From Clostridia bacterium (GTDB lineage Bacteria; Bacillota; Clostridia; Oscillospirales; CAG-272): a stretch of 64,000 nt of DNA. Position 1 is the stretch's first letter. Every line of letters starts with the position of its first letter. Under the pieces are notes generated by a model, which was not told where the DNA came from, made no database searches, and worked only from the letters and a program-made list of their open reading frames with translations. Shown here one piece after another: positions 42,342 through 50,764 of this stretch. The DNA is taken from the NCBI GenBank assembly GCA_017456145.1, contig JAFTJZ010000068.1, forward strand, positions 18,756 to 82,755, in the 5' to 3' direction. The position numbers and the translations under genes were made by a program.

Positions 42342-43628
42342 ATGGACAAAAATTCAACGGTCGGAAATGTTAAGATCCGTTCGCTTTTTGATGCGGGAAC
42401 CTTTGTTGAAATCGGCGCCTATGTGAAAAAGAACGATACGGATGAGTACGACGGCATGATCTGCGGCTACGGTTCGATCTCGGGCAAGCTGACCTTTGCG
42501 TTTGCACAGGATATGGATCGCATGAAGGGTGCTTTTGGTGCGGCAGGTGCGTCCAAGCTGCGTACACTGTATCATATGGCACTGAAAAACGGCGCGCCCG
42601 TGATCGGTATTTTCGAGAGTGCGGGTGCGATCATTTATGACGGCAGTGCAGCACTTGCCGCTTACGGCAGCTGGCTTAAATGCATCTCCGATGCCTCGGG
42701 CATCGTTCCCCAGATCGCACTTTGCAGCGGTGTTTGTGCGGGGACGGCCGCCATTGCCGCATCGATGTTTGATTTTATTCTGACAGTCAAGGATCAGACA
42801 CAGATGTACGTTACCACACCGGAAACGGCTGGCGCACCCTGCGCTGCGATCGTTTGCGACAGCGAAGGGGATGCCGTTCTCAAGGCGAGAGCGCTGGTGG
42901 AGTTTCTTCCCCAGAACAACCGCGATGTCTCCAATGCAGCAGCAGATGACGTCAATCGTCAGATCGTCGCAGCGGACATTACCACGCTGTCTGATTATGG
43001 CAGAGTGCTCTCTCTGTATGATGACTGTGCGCCCGAGGTGCAGACGGCACTGGGATATATGGGCGGCGAGCTGGTGGCATTTGTCAGCTTGAAAGGAAAT
43101 CTGACCGCTTGCGCGGCAAAAAAGGCGGCTAAGGTTGTAAGCTTTGCCGACAGTTTCCGTATTCCCGTCGTAACTCTGATCGACAGTGAAGGTCTTCCCG
43201 TCGGTGAGGAGAGCGCGTGTGCGACCGCATACGCTAAGCTGGCCTCCGCATATACCATGGCAGCTACCTCCCGCATTACGGCCATTGTCGGCAATGCATA
43301 CGGCGCTGCATTTACTCTGATGGGCTCCCGCGCACTGGGTGCGGACCTGGTTCTTGCAACGCCCGATGCCCGTATCGGTGCCATGACGCCCGAGAAAGCC
43401 GTTGCTTTCCTCTGGAACGACAAGATCACTGCGGATAAGAGCCGTGAGGAGGTCGAGGCAGAGTGGGTGGCAGAGTACGCCGTTCCCGAGAAGGCTGCTG
43501 CCTCCGGTGATATCGATGACATCGTTCCCGTCGGAGAGCTGCGCATGAGGATCTGCTCTGCGATCTATATGCTGGTCGGTGCGACGGAGGAGGCTCCCTC
43601 GCGTCGTCACACCACACTTCCTCTTTGA
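42342..43628 (+). CDS. Biotin-dependent carboxyltransferase, MmdA/12S-like, short form
   Basis: The 428-residue protein has the crotonase-like two-domain carboxyltransferase layout: an N-terminal half with LFDAGTFVEIGAYV and a GAFGAAGASKLRTLYHMAL helix, and a C-terminal half with IVGNAYGAAFTLMGSRALGAD and DARIGAMTPEKAVAFLW. Relatives (propionyl-CoA carboxylase beta, methylmalonyl-CoA decarboxylase alpha, transcarboxylase 12S) are usually about 510 residues and carry GGAR; here the equivalent reads SAGA. It should move a carboxyl group between acyl-CoA and biotin, but the substrate is uncertain. ATG 42342 follows TGGAGGGG. Confidence 0.85.
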   Translation: MDKNSTVGNVKIRSLFDAGTFVEIGAYVKKNDTDEYDGMICGYGSISGKLTFAFAQDMDRMKGAFGAAGASKLRTLYHMALKNGAPVIGIFESAGAIIYDGSAALAAYGSWLKCISDASGIVPQIALCSGVCAGTAAIAASMFDFILTVKDQTQMYVTTPETAGAPCAAIVCDSEGDAVLKARALVEFLPQNNRDVSNAAADDVNRQIVAADITTLSDYGRVLSLYDDCAPEVQTALGYMGGELVAFVSLKGNLTACAAKKAAKVVSFADSFRIPVVTLIDSEGLPVGEESACATAYAKLASAYTMAATSRITAIVGNAYGAAFTLMGSRALGADLVLATPDARIGAMTPEKAVAFLWNDKITADKSREEVEAEWVAEYAVPEKAAASGDIDDIVPVGELRMRICSAIYMLVGATEEAPSRRHTTLPL

Positions 43629-43644
43629 TTAAGGAGGATTGATG

Positions 43645-44058
43645 ATGAATATAATGCTTACTGCGCTTAGTGCTGCCGCTACCAATACCAATTCGGATAA
43701 TCTGATCGTGCTGGTGCCGATCGTCGGTATGCTGATGGTATTCGCCGTTTTGGCTTTGCTTTGGGCTGTGCTGGCCTTGTCTCGGGTGGTGCTATACGAT
43801 CTGCCGAAAAAGCGCGCGCAGGCGAACGAGTCGCAGCCCAAGGAGAGTGCGGCTGTCTCTGTTCCCGCTGCTCCGGCCGCTCCGGCCGCTCCGGCCGCTC
43901 TCGCATCGGCTCCTGTCGCTCCCGCTGACGATGCGGCTCTGGTGGCTGCCATTACAGCCGCGATCGCCGCTACCTTGGCTGACGAAGGCTATCAGGGCGG
44001 TTTCCGCGTTGTTTCCTTCCGCAGAGCAGATAACTCTCGCGCATGGAATCGTAAATAA
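43645..44058 (+). CDS. OadG/MmdD-like small membrane subunit
   Basis: The 137-residue protein has one membrane segment (about 20-43, VLVPIVGMLMVFAVLALLWAV), an Ala/Pro-rich linker and a C-terminal helix followed by GYQGGFRVVSFRRADNSRAW. This matches the small gamma/delta subunits that assemble and anchor sodium-pump decarboxylases. AAGGAGG precedes ATG 43645; ATG 43642 is equally in frame. It lies 16 bp after the carboxyltransferase gene. Confidence 0.8.
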   Translation: MNIMLTALSAAATNTNSDNLIVLVPIVGMLMVFAVLALLWAVLALSRVVLYDLPKKRAQANESQPKESAAVSVPAAPAAPAAPAALASAPVAPADDAALVAAITAAIAATLADEGYQGGFRVVSFRRADNSRAWNRK

Positions 44059-44082
44059 TTAAATGAAAGGTTGGATATAACA

Positions 44083-44493
44083 ATGAAAAATTATAACGTA
44101 ACCGTAAACGGTGTTCTTTATCAGGTAACTGTCGAGGAGGTCGGCGCTGCCGCTCCCGTAGCCGCAGCACCCGTTGCAGCCCCCACACCCGTAGCTGCTG
44201 CCCCTGCACCTGCTGCAGCTCCCGCTGCTGCTCCCGCGCCCGCTGCTGCTCCCGCCCCCGCTGCTGCCGGTACTGCCGGTGCTAATGTCGTCAAGGCTCC
44301 CATGCCCGGTACTATCATGAAGATCAACGTCGCTGTCGGCGCTGCCGTCAAGAGAGGTGACGTCATCTGCGTTTTGGAGGCAATGAAGATGGAGAACGAT
44401 ATCGTCGCTCCGGTGGATGGCACCATCGCCTCCGTCAACGTGACCAAGGGCGCATCCGTCAACACGGATGAGGTCGTTGCGACCATCAATTGA
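44083..44493 (+). CDS. Biotin carboxyl carrier protein
   Basis: The 136-residue protein has a short N-terminal domain (MKNYNVTVNGVLYQV), an Ala/Pro linker of about 45 residues and a biotinyl domain with VLEAMKMEND, in which Lys102 carries biotin. It shuttles carboxyl groups between the transferases and the membrane decarboxylase of the same cluster. The Ala-Pro linker is typical of gamma subunits of decarboxylases and of transcarboxylase 1.3S. ATG 44083 follows GAAAGG. Confidence 0.95.
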   Translation: MKNYNVTVNGVLYQVTVEEVGAAAPVAAAPVAAPTPVAAAPAPAAAPAAAPAPAAAPAPAAAGTAGANVVKAPMPGTIMKINVAVGAAVKRGDVICVLEAMKMENDIVAPVDGTIASVNVTKGASVNTDEVVATIN

Positions 44494-44539
44494 TCCGTTT
44501 CTTTCACGTATATAATGATTACGAAAGGAACTGTGAATC

Positions 44540-45733
44540 ATGTCTGAAATTCTCGATAGCTTAAAAACATTCCTACAGGGAACCGGCATTGCACAGTTGT
44601 TTGCTGAGGAGCAATGGTATTTGACCTTGGTGATGTATCTGATCGTCGCCGTGCTGGTTTACCTTGCTATTGTCAAGCAGTTTGAACCGCTGCTGCTGTT
44701 GCCTATCGCCATCGGAATGCTTTTGACCAACATCCCCGGTGCAAATATCTATCACTTCGATTTCTTTATGACGGAGCCGGGAGAGGAGATAAATTTTTCA
44801 AAGATCCTGCTTGAGGGCGGATTCCTTGATCTGCTTTATCTGGGTGTCAAGCTCGGTATTTACCCTTGTCTGATCTTTATCGGTATCGGTGCGATGACCG
44901 ATTTCGGTCCGCTGATCGCCAACCCCAAGAGTCTGCTCATTGGTGCGGGCGCACAGCTCGGTGTGTTCGTTGCCTTTGCCGGTGCGCTGCTGCTCGGCTT
45001 TGCGCCCGAAGAGGCAGCTGCCATTGGTATCATCGGTGGCGCGGACGGCCCGACGGCAATTACCGTGACCAAGGAGCTTGCGGCGCATTTGTTGCCCGCC
45101 ATCGCAATCGCTGCTTACAGCTACATGGCGCTGATCCCCATGATCCAGCCGCCCTTTATGAAACTCCTGACTACCAAAAAGGAACGTGCCATCCGTATGA
45201 CCACGCTGCGCGAGGTTTCCAAGGTTGAGAAGATCGTTTTCCCCGTGCTGGTTACCTTAGTTGTCGGTCTGATCGTTCCCGATGCGCTGGTGTTGATCGG
45301 TTGTCTGATGTTCGGTAACCTGCTTACCGTCTGCGGCGTGACCGACCGTCTTTCCAAAACTGCGCAAAACGAGCTGATGAACATTGTTACTATCATGCTG
45401 GGTATTTCTGTTGGTGCGACGGCAACGGCAGAGAACTTCCTGAGCTGGGAAACGCTGATGATCATTGCTCTCGGTCTGGCTGCCTTCTCGGTCTCTACCA
45501 TTGGCGGTCTGCTCACGGCAAAGATCATGAATGTTTTCTCCGGCGGTACGATCAATCCTCTGATCGGCTCTGCGGGCGTGTCTGCCGTTCCGATGGCGGC
45601 GCGTGTGTCGCAGAAGGTCGGCTCGCGTGAGGATCCCACCAACTTCCTTTTGATGCACGCCATGGGTCCCAACGTTGCGGGCGTAATTGGCTCCGCTGTG
45701 GCGGCCGGCGTGTTCCTGTCCTGGTTCAAATGA
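44540..45733 (+). CDS. Sodium-translocating decarboxylase beta subunit
   Basis: The 397-residue polytopic protein (about nine to eleven membrane segments) has the hallmark GGADGPTAITV loop and NPLIGSAGVSAVPMAARV. The beta subunit decarboxylates carboxybiotin and pumps Na+ outward. It is shared by oxaloacetate, methylmalonyl-CoA and glutaconyl-CoA decarboxylases, so it does not fix the substrate. ATG 44540 follows GAAAGGAA, and the 5S-like gene begins 13 bp after its stop. Confidence 0.95.
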   Translation: MSEILDSLKTFLQGTGIAQLFAEEQWYLTLVMYLIVAVLVYLAIVKQFEPLLLLPIAIGMLLTNIPGANIYHFDFFMTEPGEEINFSKILLEGGFLDLLYLGVKLGIYPCLIFIGIGAMTDFGPLIANPKSLLIGAGAQLGVFVAFAGALLLGFAPEEAAAIGIIGGADGPTAITVTKELAAHLLPAIAIAAYSYMALIPMIQPPFMKLLTTKKERAIRMTTLREVSKVEKIVFPVLVTLVVGLIVPDALVLIGCLMFGNLLTVCGVTDRLSKTAQNELMNIVTIMLGISVGATATAENFLSWETLMIIALGLAAFSVSTIGGLLTAKIMNVFSGGTINPLIGSAGVSAVPMAARVSQKVGSREDPTNFLLMHAMGPNVAGVIGSAVAAGVFLSWFK

Positions 45734-45746
45734 TAAGAAAGGTTGA

Positions 45747-47153
45747 ATGATTATGTCAAAACAGATAAAAATTACCGAAACCGTTCTTCGCGACGGACCG
45801 CAGTCGCTGATCGCGACCCGTATGACGACGGACGAGATGCTGCCGATTTTAGAGACCATGGACTCCATCGGCTACCACTCCCTGGAGGCTTGGGGCGGTG
45901 CGACCTTTGACGCCTGCCTGCGTTTTTTGAACGAGGATCCTTGGGTCAGACTCCGCAAGATCCGCGAGAAGGTCAAGAACACCAAGCTGCAGATGCTGTT
46001 CCGCGGGCAGAATATTCTCGGTTATCGTCACTATTCCGATGACGTTGTCGCGTACTTCGTCCAGAAATCGATTGCCAACGGTATTGATATTCTGCGTATT
46101 TTCGACGCTCTGAACGATCCCCGCAATCTTCAGACTGCGATCAACGCGACCAAGAAGGAGGGCGGTCACGTACAGGCTGCCATCAGCTACACCACCGGCC
46201 CTGTATACGATCTGAACTACTACACCAAGTACGGCAAGCAGCTCGAGGAGATGGGTGCTGACTCCATTTGCATTAAGGATATGGCAGGTCTGCTGCTGCC
46301 CTATGAGGCGTACGACCTGGTCAAGGCACTCAAGGAAACGGTTAAGATTCCGATCCAGCTGCACACCCACTATACCGCGGGTACGGCGTCTATGACCACA
46401 CTGAAGGCCATCGAGGCGGGCGTGGACGTGGTGGATACCGCCATCTCTCCCATGGCGCAGGGTACGTCGCACATGCCTACCGAGTCGCTGGTCGCAGCGC
46501 TTGCCGGCACCGAATATGACACCGGTATCGATCTGACCAAGCTGAATGAAGTTACCAAGTATTTCACCCCTCTGCGCGAGAAGTATCTGCAGAGCGGTCT
46601 GATGGATCCCAAGGTCATGAAGGTCAACGTCAATGCGCTGATCAACCAAGTGCCCGGTGGTATGCTTTCCAACCTCGTTTCCCAGCTCAAGCAGGCAGGC
46701 AAGTCCGATCTGTTGGATGCTGTTTTGGAGGAGGTTCCGCGCGTACGTGCCGATGCCGGTTATCCGCCTCTGGTCACGCCGACCTCCCAGATCGTTGGTA
46801 CGCAGGCAGTGTTCAACGTGCTGATGGGCGAGAGATACAAGACGGTTACCAAGGAGTTCAAGGCTATGGTGCGCGGTGAGTACGGCAGAACGCCCATGCC
46901 CACCGACCCCGAGTTTATCAAGAAGATCATCGGTGATGAGGAGCAGATTACCTGCCGTCCTGCAGATCTGCTGAGCCCCGAGCTTGACGAGCTGCGCGAG
47001 AAGATCCCGCAGTATATGGAGCAGGACGAGGACGTTCTCTCCTATGCGCTCTTTGAGCAGGTCGCGCTCAAGTTCTTCGAGCACCGCAAGGCGCAAAAGT
47101 ACGGCATCGACGAAAAGAACGCCGACGCACAGAAGGGTATTCACGCTGTATAA
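45747..47153 (+). CDS. Oxaloacetate decarboxylase alpha/transcarboxylase 5S-like subunit
   Basis: The 468-residue protein is a TIM-barrel carboxyltransferase of the pyruvate carboxylase/OadA/5S family that exchanges carboxyl groups between oxaloacetate or pyruvate and biotin. Markers are ETVLRDGPQSLIATRM (metal-binding Asp), LQMLFRGQNILGYRHY, CIKDMAGLL with the carbamylated Lys, and LHTHYTAGTA with two metal-binding His. It has no biotin domain of its own, so it must use the separate carrier at 44083. A Pro replaces the usual His after RDG. ATG 45753 is an alternative start. Confidence 0.93.
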   Translation: MIMSKQIKITETVLRDGPQSLIATRMTTDEMLPILETMDSIGYHSLEAWGGATFDACLRFLNEDPWVRLRKIREKVKNTKLQMLFRGQNILGYRHYSDDVVAYFVQKSIANGIDILRIFDALNDPRNLQTAINATKKEGGHVQAAISYTTGPVYDLNYYTKYGKQLEEMGADSICIKDMAGLLLPYEAYDLVKALKETVKIPIQLHTHYTAGTASMTTLKAIEAGVDVVDTAISPMAQGTSHMPTESLVAALAGTEYDTGIDLTKLNEVTKYFTPLREKYLQSGLMDPKVMKVNVNALINQVPGGMLSNLVSQLKQAGKSDLLDAVLEEVPRVRADAGYPPLVTPTSQIVGTQAVFNVLMGERYKTVTKEFKAMVRGEYGRTPMPTDPEFIKKIIGDEEQITCRPADLLSPELDELREKIPQYMEQDEDVLSYALFEQVALKFFEHRKAQKYGIDEKNADAQKGIHAV

Positions 47154-47163
47154 GTAACGATAT

Positions 47164-47195
47164 CGGGGAAAACTTCTTGAAAGAAGTTTTCCCCG
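47164..47195 (+). terminator. Hairpin after the 5S-like gene
   Basis: CGGGGAAAACTTCTT pairs perfectly with AAGAAGTTTTCCCCG around a 2-base loop, 10 bp after the stop. The bases that follow are not a clean T run (AACCCTTTTC), so termination may be partial. Similar hairpins are common between clostridial genes. Confidence 0.6.
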
Positions 47196-47219
47196 AACCC
47201 TTTTCAAGAACTTTATCGC

Positions 47220-47248
47220 TTTACTTTTATATGATTTTATGATACAAT
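47220..47248 (+). promoter_or_regulatory. Sigma-A promoter for the ASCH gene
   Basis: TTTACT, 17-base spacer, TACAAT, 37 bp before the GTG at 47285. Confidence 0.65.
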
Positions 47249-47284
47249 ATCACTGACAGATAAATTTGCATTTGTGAGGTGACC

Positions 47285-47692
47285 GTGTTGAAGGTTTTAA
47301 GCTTAACAGAGCCGTATGCTACGCTGATAAGAATCGGAATCAAAAAAGTGGAAACGAGAAGTTGGAAAACGAATTACAGAGGAAAGCTATACATTCATGC
47401 AAGCTCTACAAAAATATCAAAGGAAGACAGAAACAACGCGGCGTTGATGTCGCTGGTAGATACAAATGAATTGAATTATGGGAATATCATCTGTTCTTGC
47501 GAGTTGGTAGACTGTGTGGAAATGACCGATGCATTTATAGAAGAAATCAAGCGAAATAAGAATGAATATATATCCGGCTTGTACGAAGTAGGAAGGTACG
47601 CATGGATTCTGAAAAACGTAGAGATTTTGGATCAACCAATAAAAGCGAAAGGTCGTTTGGGGATTTGGAGCTTTGATGAAAAGAGACATTGA
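47285..47692 (+). CDS. ASCH-domain protein
   Basis: The 135-residue protein matches the ASCH fold, a PUA-like nucleic-acid-binding domain: LSLTEPYATLIRIGIKKVETRSW, RGKLYIHAS, then YAWILKNVEIL and GRLGIWSF at the end. Some members are RNA-binding and some hydrolyse modified nucleosides; the role here is not known. The gene is clearly more AT-rich than its neighbours, with many AAA/ATA/TTA-type codons, which suggests recent acquisition. GTG 47285 has GAGG six bases upstream; GTG 47279 is also in frame. Confidence 0.85.
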   Translation: MLKVLSLTEPYATLIRIGIKKVETRSWKTNYRGKLYIHASSTKISKEDRNNAALMSLVDTNELNYGNIICSCELVDCVEMTDAFIEEIKRNKNEYISGLYEVGRYAWILKNVEILDQPIKAKGRLGIWSFDEKRH

Positions 47693-48049
47693 CAGTGCCG
47701 ATCGTGTTGTCATATCCGGTTCTCTTGTGGATTGGGGAGATACCTTAATCCCGTACTTTACGTTGGTGATCAGAATCGAAATGGAACAAAAACTTCGCAT
47801 TGAACGGTTAAAGCAGCGGGAGAAAGACCGATTTGGCTCCCGCATTGAACAGGGCGGAGATATGTACCGGCAGCACCTTGAATTTATTGAATGGGCAAAA
47901 GCCTACGACACCGGTGGGATGAACATGAGAAGTAAAGCCAAGCACGACGAGTGGCAAAAGCTGCTTTCCTGTGAATTCTGCATCTGGACGGTGCCAATAC
48001 GGTAGAGGATCATTTTGCAAGGGCCAAGCAATTTCTCCATCAGCGATAA
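47673..48049 (+). pseudogene. Truncated and frameshifted P-loop kinase-like ATPase gene
   Basis: The frame resembles the C-terminal half of a family of small adenylate-kinase-like ATPases: VVISGSLVDWGDTLIPYFTLV, RLKQREKDRFGSRIEQGGDM, HLEFIEWAKAYDTGG and RSKAKHDEWQKLL. The N-terminal part with the Walker A loop, about 65 residues, is missing; the frame begins inside the end of the ASCH gene. Near 47973-47976 a single base appears lost: after it the family continues in the next frame as LHLDGANTVEDHF to a stop at 48047-48049. Both lesions point to a dead remnant joined to the ASCH gene by a deletion. Confidence 0.75.
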
Positions 48050-48058
48050 CTTGTACGT

Positions 48059-48095
48059 AAAAAAAACGCCGCTCCGTGGTTATCACGGGGCGGCG
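48059..48095 (-). terminator. Rho-independent terminator after the orphan gene
   Basis: On the minus strand CGCCGCCCCGTG pairs with CACGGAGCGGCG (one mismatch), followed by eight T residues. It ends the minus-strand transcript coming from pgm and the orphan. Confidence 0.88.
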
Positions 48096-48102
48096 GTGCT
48101 AT

Positions 48103-48633
48103 TTACTTTATGGGCGGATAACTGCGCAGGCGACGTTCTATGCGCCAATTCTGAATTCGCTGCTTAAGCGTTACGATGGCAAGCTTTTGACCATACGCAA
48201 GGAAGACGTCGATCTCGTAATGAAAGTGCTCGCCCGCGCGAAAACCCGCCGTTCCCCATGGATAGTGGCGGCAAGTCTGAAATTGCCGATGCTTGCGAAG
48301 CCAGGCCTTGGTTTCCCGGCAAACGATGTCCCAGTTTTCAAGAAGGTAAGTCTGTTGCATGGGGTCTTTGTTGCATACGTATTCGTGATAGGTATGCTTG
48401 ATACCGATGGGGATGATAACGCAGTCATACAACTTTTCTCCGTGGAAGCATACGGTCAGGTGCGCGATTCCGTCCTGCGACAGATCGCCCGTGTAGTGAT
48501 AATGGTAGTAGCCGTTATTTGTTTCCCGTATCAACTCGGCATGACCGTTCGCGAGAAAGCTCTTTTTGCGTGTCCATCGGTTCAAAACAAAGCCGTCGGG
48601 AAAGACGATCGTGCCTTTTTTGATATTGACCAT
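48103..48633 (-). CDS. Protein of unknown function
   Basis: The 176-residue product is rich in aromatic residues and His (NNGYYHYHYTGD, HTYHEYVC, GEHFHYEIDVF) with a basic end. There is no signal peptide or membrane segment, and I recognise no family. It ends in front of a strong terminator and begins 67 bp after pgm on the same strand. The N-terminal KKGTIVFPDGFVLNRW segment looks beta-rich. Coding status rests on length, the fitted terminator and absence of a better overlapping frame. Confidence 0.65.
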   Translation of the reverse strand: MVNIKKGTIVFPDGFVLNRWTRKKSFLANGHAELIRETNNGYYHYHYTGDLSQDGIAHLTVCFHGEKLYDCVIIPIGIKHTYHEYVCNKDPMQQTYLLENWDIVCRETKAWLRKHRQFQTCRHYPWGTAGFRAGEHFHYEIDVFLAYGQKLAIVTLKQRIQNWRIERRLRSYPPIK

Positions 48634-48700
48634 AATAACCTCATTTGAGTGGTTTTTTCAAAAAGGGGACTCTCCATACAAAAAGCCCCCGATCGTTAAT

Positions 48701-50422
48701 TTATTTTGTCATCGCATCCAGCGTTGCCTTATAGCCGTCAAGCTTTAATTTGCAGTCGGCCTCATCCGCGCCGCGCAAGAGATAGTAGAACTTGATCTTT
48801 GGCTCGGTGCCCGAGGGACGAGCGACGATGACGTCGTCGTTTTCAAGCTTGTAGTACAGCACGTTGGAGGAGGGAAGTCCCGTCTCGCTCGTCTCGCCGC
48901 TGGCGCAGTCGGTGATGACACCGGTCTTGTAATCGCGCAGCTCGGTGACACTCACGCCACCAAATTCTGCGGGCGGATTGTTACGCAGACCGTCCATCAG
49001 TGCTGCCATGCGGGCAGCGCCGTCCAGACCCTCCATATAGATCTCGACGTTGGTCTCATAGCTGAAACCGTAACGGGCAAACAAGGCGGTCAGCGCGTCG
49101 GAGAGGGTCATGTTTTGTGCCTTGTAATAAGCGGTCATTTCGGCAATCAGCATGGAGGCGACCACAGCGTCCTTGTCGCGGGCGTAGGTGCCCTTGAGAT
49201 AGCCGTAGCTTTCTTCAAAACCGAACAGATAGGTACCGTAACCGGCAGCCTCGTAATTCTTGATGACCTCACCGATGAACTTAAAGCCGGTCAAGACGTT
49301 ATGCATTTTGACACCGTGCTCGGTGCAGATCTTGGCAGCCAGCTCAGAGGTGACGATGGTCTTGACGGCAAAGGGATAATCGGGCATGGTTCCCGTCTTT
49401 TCATACGCGGTGATGATATAGTCCATCAAAAGCGCACCCATCTGGTTACCCGTGATGGTGGCAAAGGAGCCGTCGGGCGTGCGGGTAACAACGCCAACGC
49501 GGTCGGCGTCGGGGTCGGTAGCGATGATCAGGTCGCTGCCCACGCGGTTGGCGATGTCAATGCCGAGCTTGAAGACCTCGGGGTATTCGGGGTTGGGCTT
49601 GGCGACGGTCGGAAAACCGCCGTCGATGACCATCTGCTCCTCCACTGTATAAATGTTTTTGATACCGAGACGACGCAGTACTTCGGGAACCAGGCGGTGG
49701 CCCGTGCCGTGCAGGGGCGTGTAGACGATTTTGAGATCGTCCGCAACGGCACTGACCGCAGCGGGATTGATGGCTTGTGCAAGAACAGCGGCGAGATATT
49801 TCTCGTCCATTTCCTCGCCAAGCAGCGTGATCAGACCCTTTTCCAGTGCCTCGTCGTAATCCATCAGCTTGACGTCATCAAAGATATCCAGCGATTCCAT
49901 GCTGGCAGCAACGGTGTCCGCGTGCTCGGGGGGGAGCTGCGCGCCGTCCTCCCAATATGCCTTGTAGCCGTTATATTGCTTGGGATTGTGGGAGGCGGTG
50001 ATATTGATACCGGCGACACAACCAAGCTCACGCAGCGCAAAAGACAGCTCGGGTGTGGGGCGCAGCGCGTCGAAGAGATAAACGCGGATACCTGCAGCGG
50101 CAAGCACACAAGCGGCAACGCGCGCGAATTTTGCAGAATTGTAGCGACTGTCATAAGCGATGGCAACACCGTCGGCGGCGCGGTTCTCATCCAAGATCAG
50201 CTTTGCCAAGCCCTGTGTGGCATATGCGACGGTATGGTCGTTCATGGCATTCATGCCTGTTTTCATGGTGCCGCGCAGACCTGCTGTACCGAAGGAAAGG
50301 TAGCAGGAAAAGCGTTGCTTGATTTCATCGTCATCCTCGCAAATGGCGGCAAGCTCTGCGCGCTCATCCTCGGTCAGTGCGTCGGAATGGAGCCAACGCT
50401 TGTAATTGTCCATGTAGTTCAT
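48701..50422 (-). CDS. pgm: Phosphoglucomutase/phosphomannomutase
   Basis: The 573-residue enzyme belongs to the alpha-D-phosphohexomutase family. It has FGTAGLRGTM near the N-terminus, the active phosphoserine loop TASHNPKQYNGYK (Ser144), the metal loop DPDADRVG, the sugar loop GFEESYGYL and the C-terminal phosphate loop RPSGTEPKIKFYY. It would interconvert glucose 1-phosphate and glucose 6-phosphate, linking the phosphorylase product to glycolysis. ATG 50422 follows AGGAGAG. Family length fits phosphoglucomutase of the B. subtilis PgcA type. Confidence 0.95.
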   Translation of the reverse strand: MNYMDNYKRWLHSDALTEDERAELAAICEDDDEIKQRFSCYLSFGTAGLRGTMKTGMNAMNDHTVAYATQGLAKLILDENRAADGVAIAYDSRYNSAKFARVAACVLAAAGIRVYLFDALRPTPELSFALRELGCVAGINITASHNPKQYNGYKAYWEDGAQLPPEHADTVAASMESLDIFDDVKLMDYDEALEKGLITLLGEEMDEKYLAAVLAQAINPAAVSAVADDLKIVYTPLHGTGHRLVPEVLRRLGIKNIYTVEEQMVIDGGFPTVAKPNPEYPEVFKLGIDIANRVGSDLIIATDPDADRVGVVTRTPDGSFATITGNQMGALLMDYIITAYEKTGTMPDYPFAVKTIVTSELAAKICTEHGVKMHNVLTGFKFIGEVIKNYEAAGYGTYLFGFEESYGYLKGTYARDKDAVVASMLIAEMTAYYKAQNMTLSDALTALFARYGFSYETNVEIYMEGLDGAARMAALMDGLRNNPPAEFGGVSVTELRDYKTGVITDCASGETSETGLPSSNVLYYKLENDDVIVARPSGTEPKIKFYYLLRGADEADCKLKLDGYKATLDAMTK

Positions 50423-50472
50423 ATGTGTCACTCTCCTGTATGATTTTTTTATATTCAAGATGGGGAAGATGG

Positions 50473-50730
50473 TCAGGCGCTGTGCTCGACAAATTCCTTC
50501 AGGGCACAGGCGAGCTGGTCAGGGCAGGACGTATGCTTGCTACCGCAGCGTATGCCCTCCAGACGCTTGATTGCCTCATTCACGTTCATGCCGATCAGCA
50601 GAGCGGTGACGCCTTTGGTATTTCCCGAGCAGCCGCCCGTGAAGGTTGCAGCGGTGATGATGCCGTTTTCTACGTCAATGTCAATTTGTCTTGCGCATAC
50701 GCCGTGGGGCGTGTAGGTGATGTGTTGCAT
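50473..50730 (-). CDS. TSCPD-domain protein (TIGR03905 family)
   Basis: The 85-residue protein begins YTPHGVCARQIDIDV, continues FTGGCSGNTKGVTALL and has the name-giving HTSCPDQLACAL near its end. Three conserved Cys suggest a metal or redox site. The TSCPD domain also occurs at the C-terminus of some ribonucleotide reductases, but the small stand-alone protein has no known function. ATG 50730; the gene lies between the PheA-like gene and pgm. Confidence 0.9.
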   Translation of the reverse strand: MQHITYTPHGVCARQIDIDVENGIITAATFTGGCSGNTKGVTALLIGMNVNEAIKRLEGIRCGSKHTSCPDQLACALKEFVEHSA

Positions 50731-50764
50731 GATAACTACCTCGTTATTCTTTTGAATTTTATGA

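Noticed and set aside
42354-43610. A 418-codon minus-strand frame opposite the 12S-like carboxyltransferase
   Set aside because: Same explanation; the plus-strand gene has promoter, ribosome site and family motifs.
43860-44280. Repetitive GCT/CCC tracts considered as a possible DNA repeat array
   Set aside because: They encode the Ala/Pro linkers of the small membrane subunit and biotin carrier, a normal feature of these proteins.
45849-47207. A 450-codon minus-strand frame opposite the 5S-like gene
   Set aside because: Mirror of strongly biased codons in a highly conserved gene; no promoter or ribosome site.
49115-50443. A 440-codon plus-strand frame opposite pgm
   Set aside because: Opposite a clear phosphohexomutase with all active-site loops; no independent evidence.
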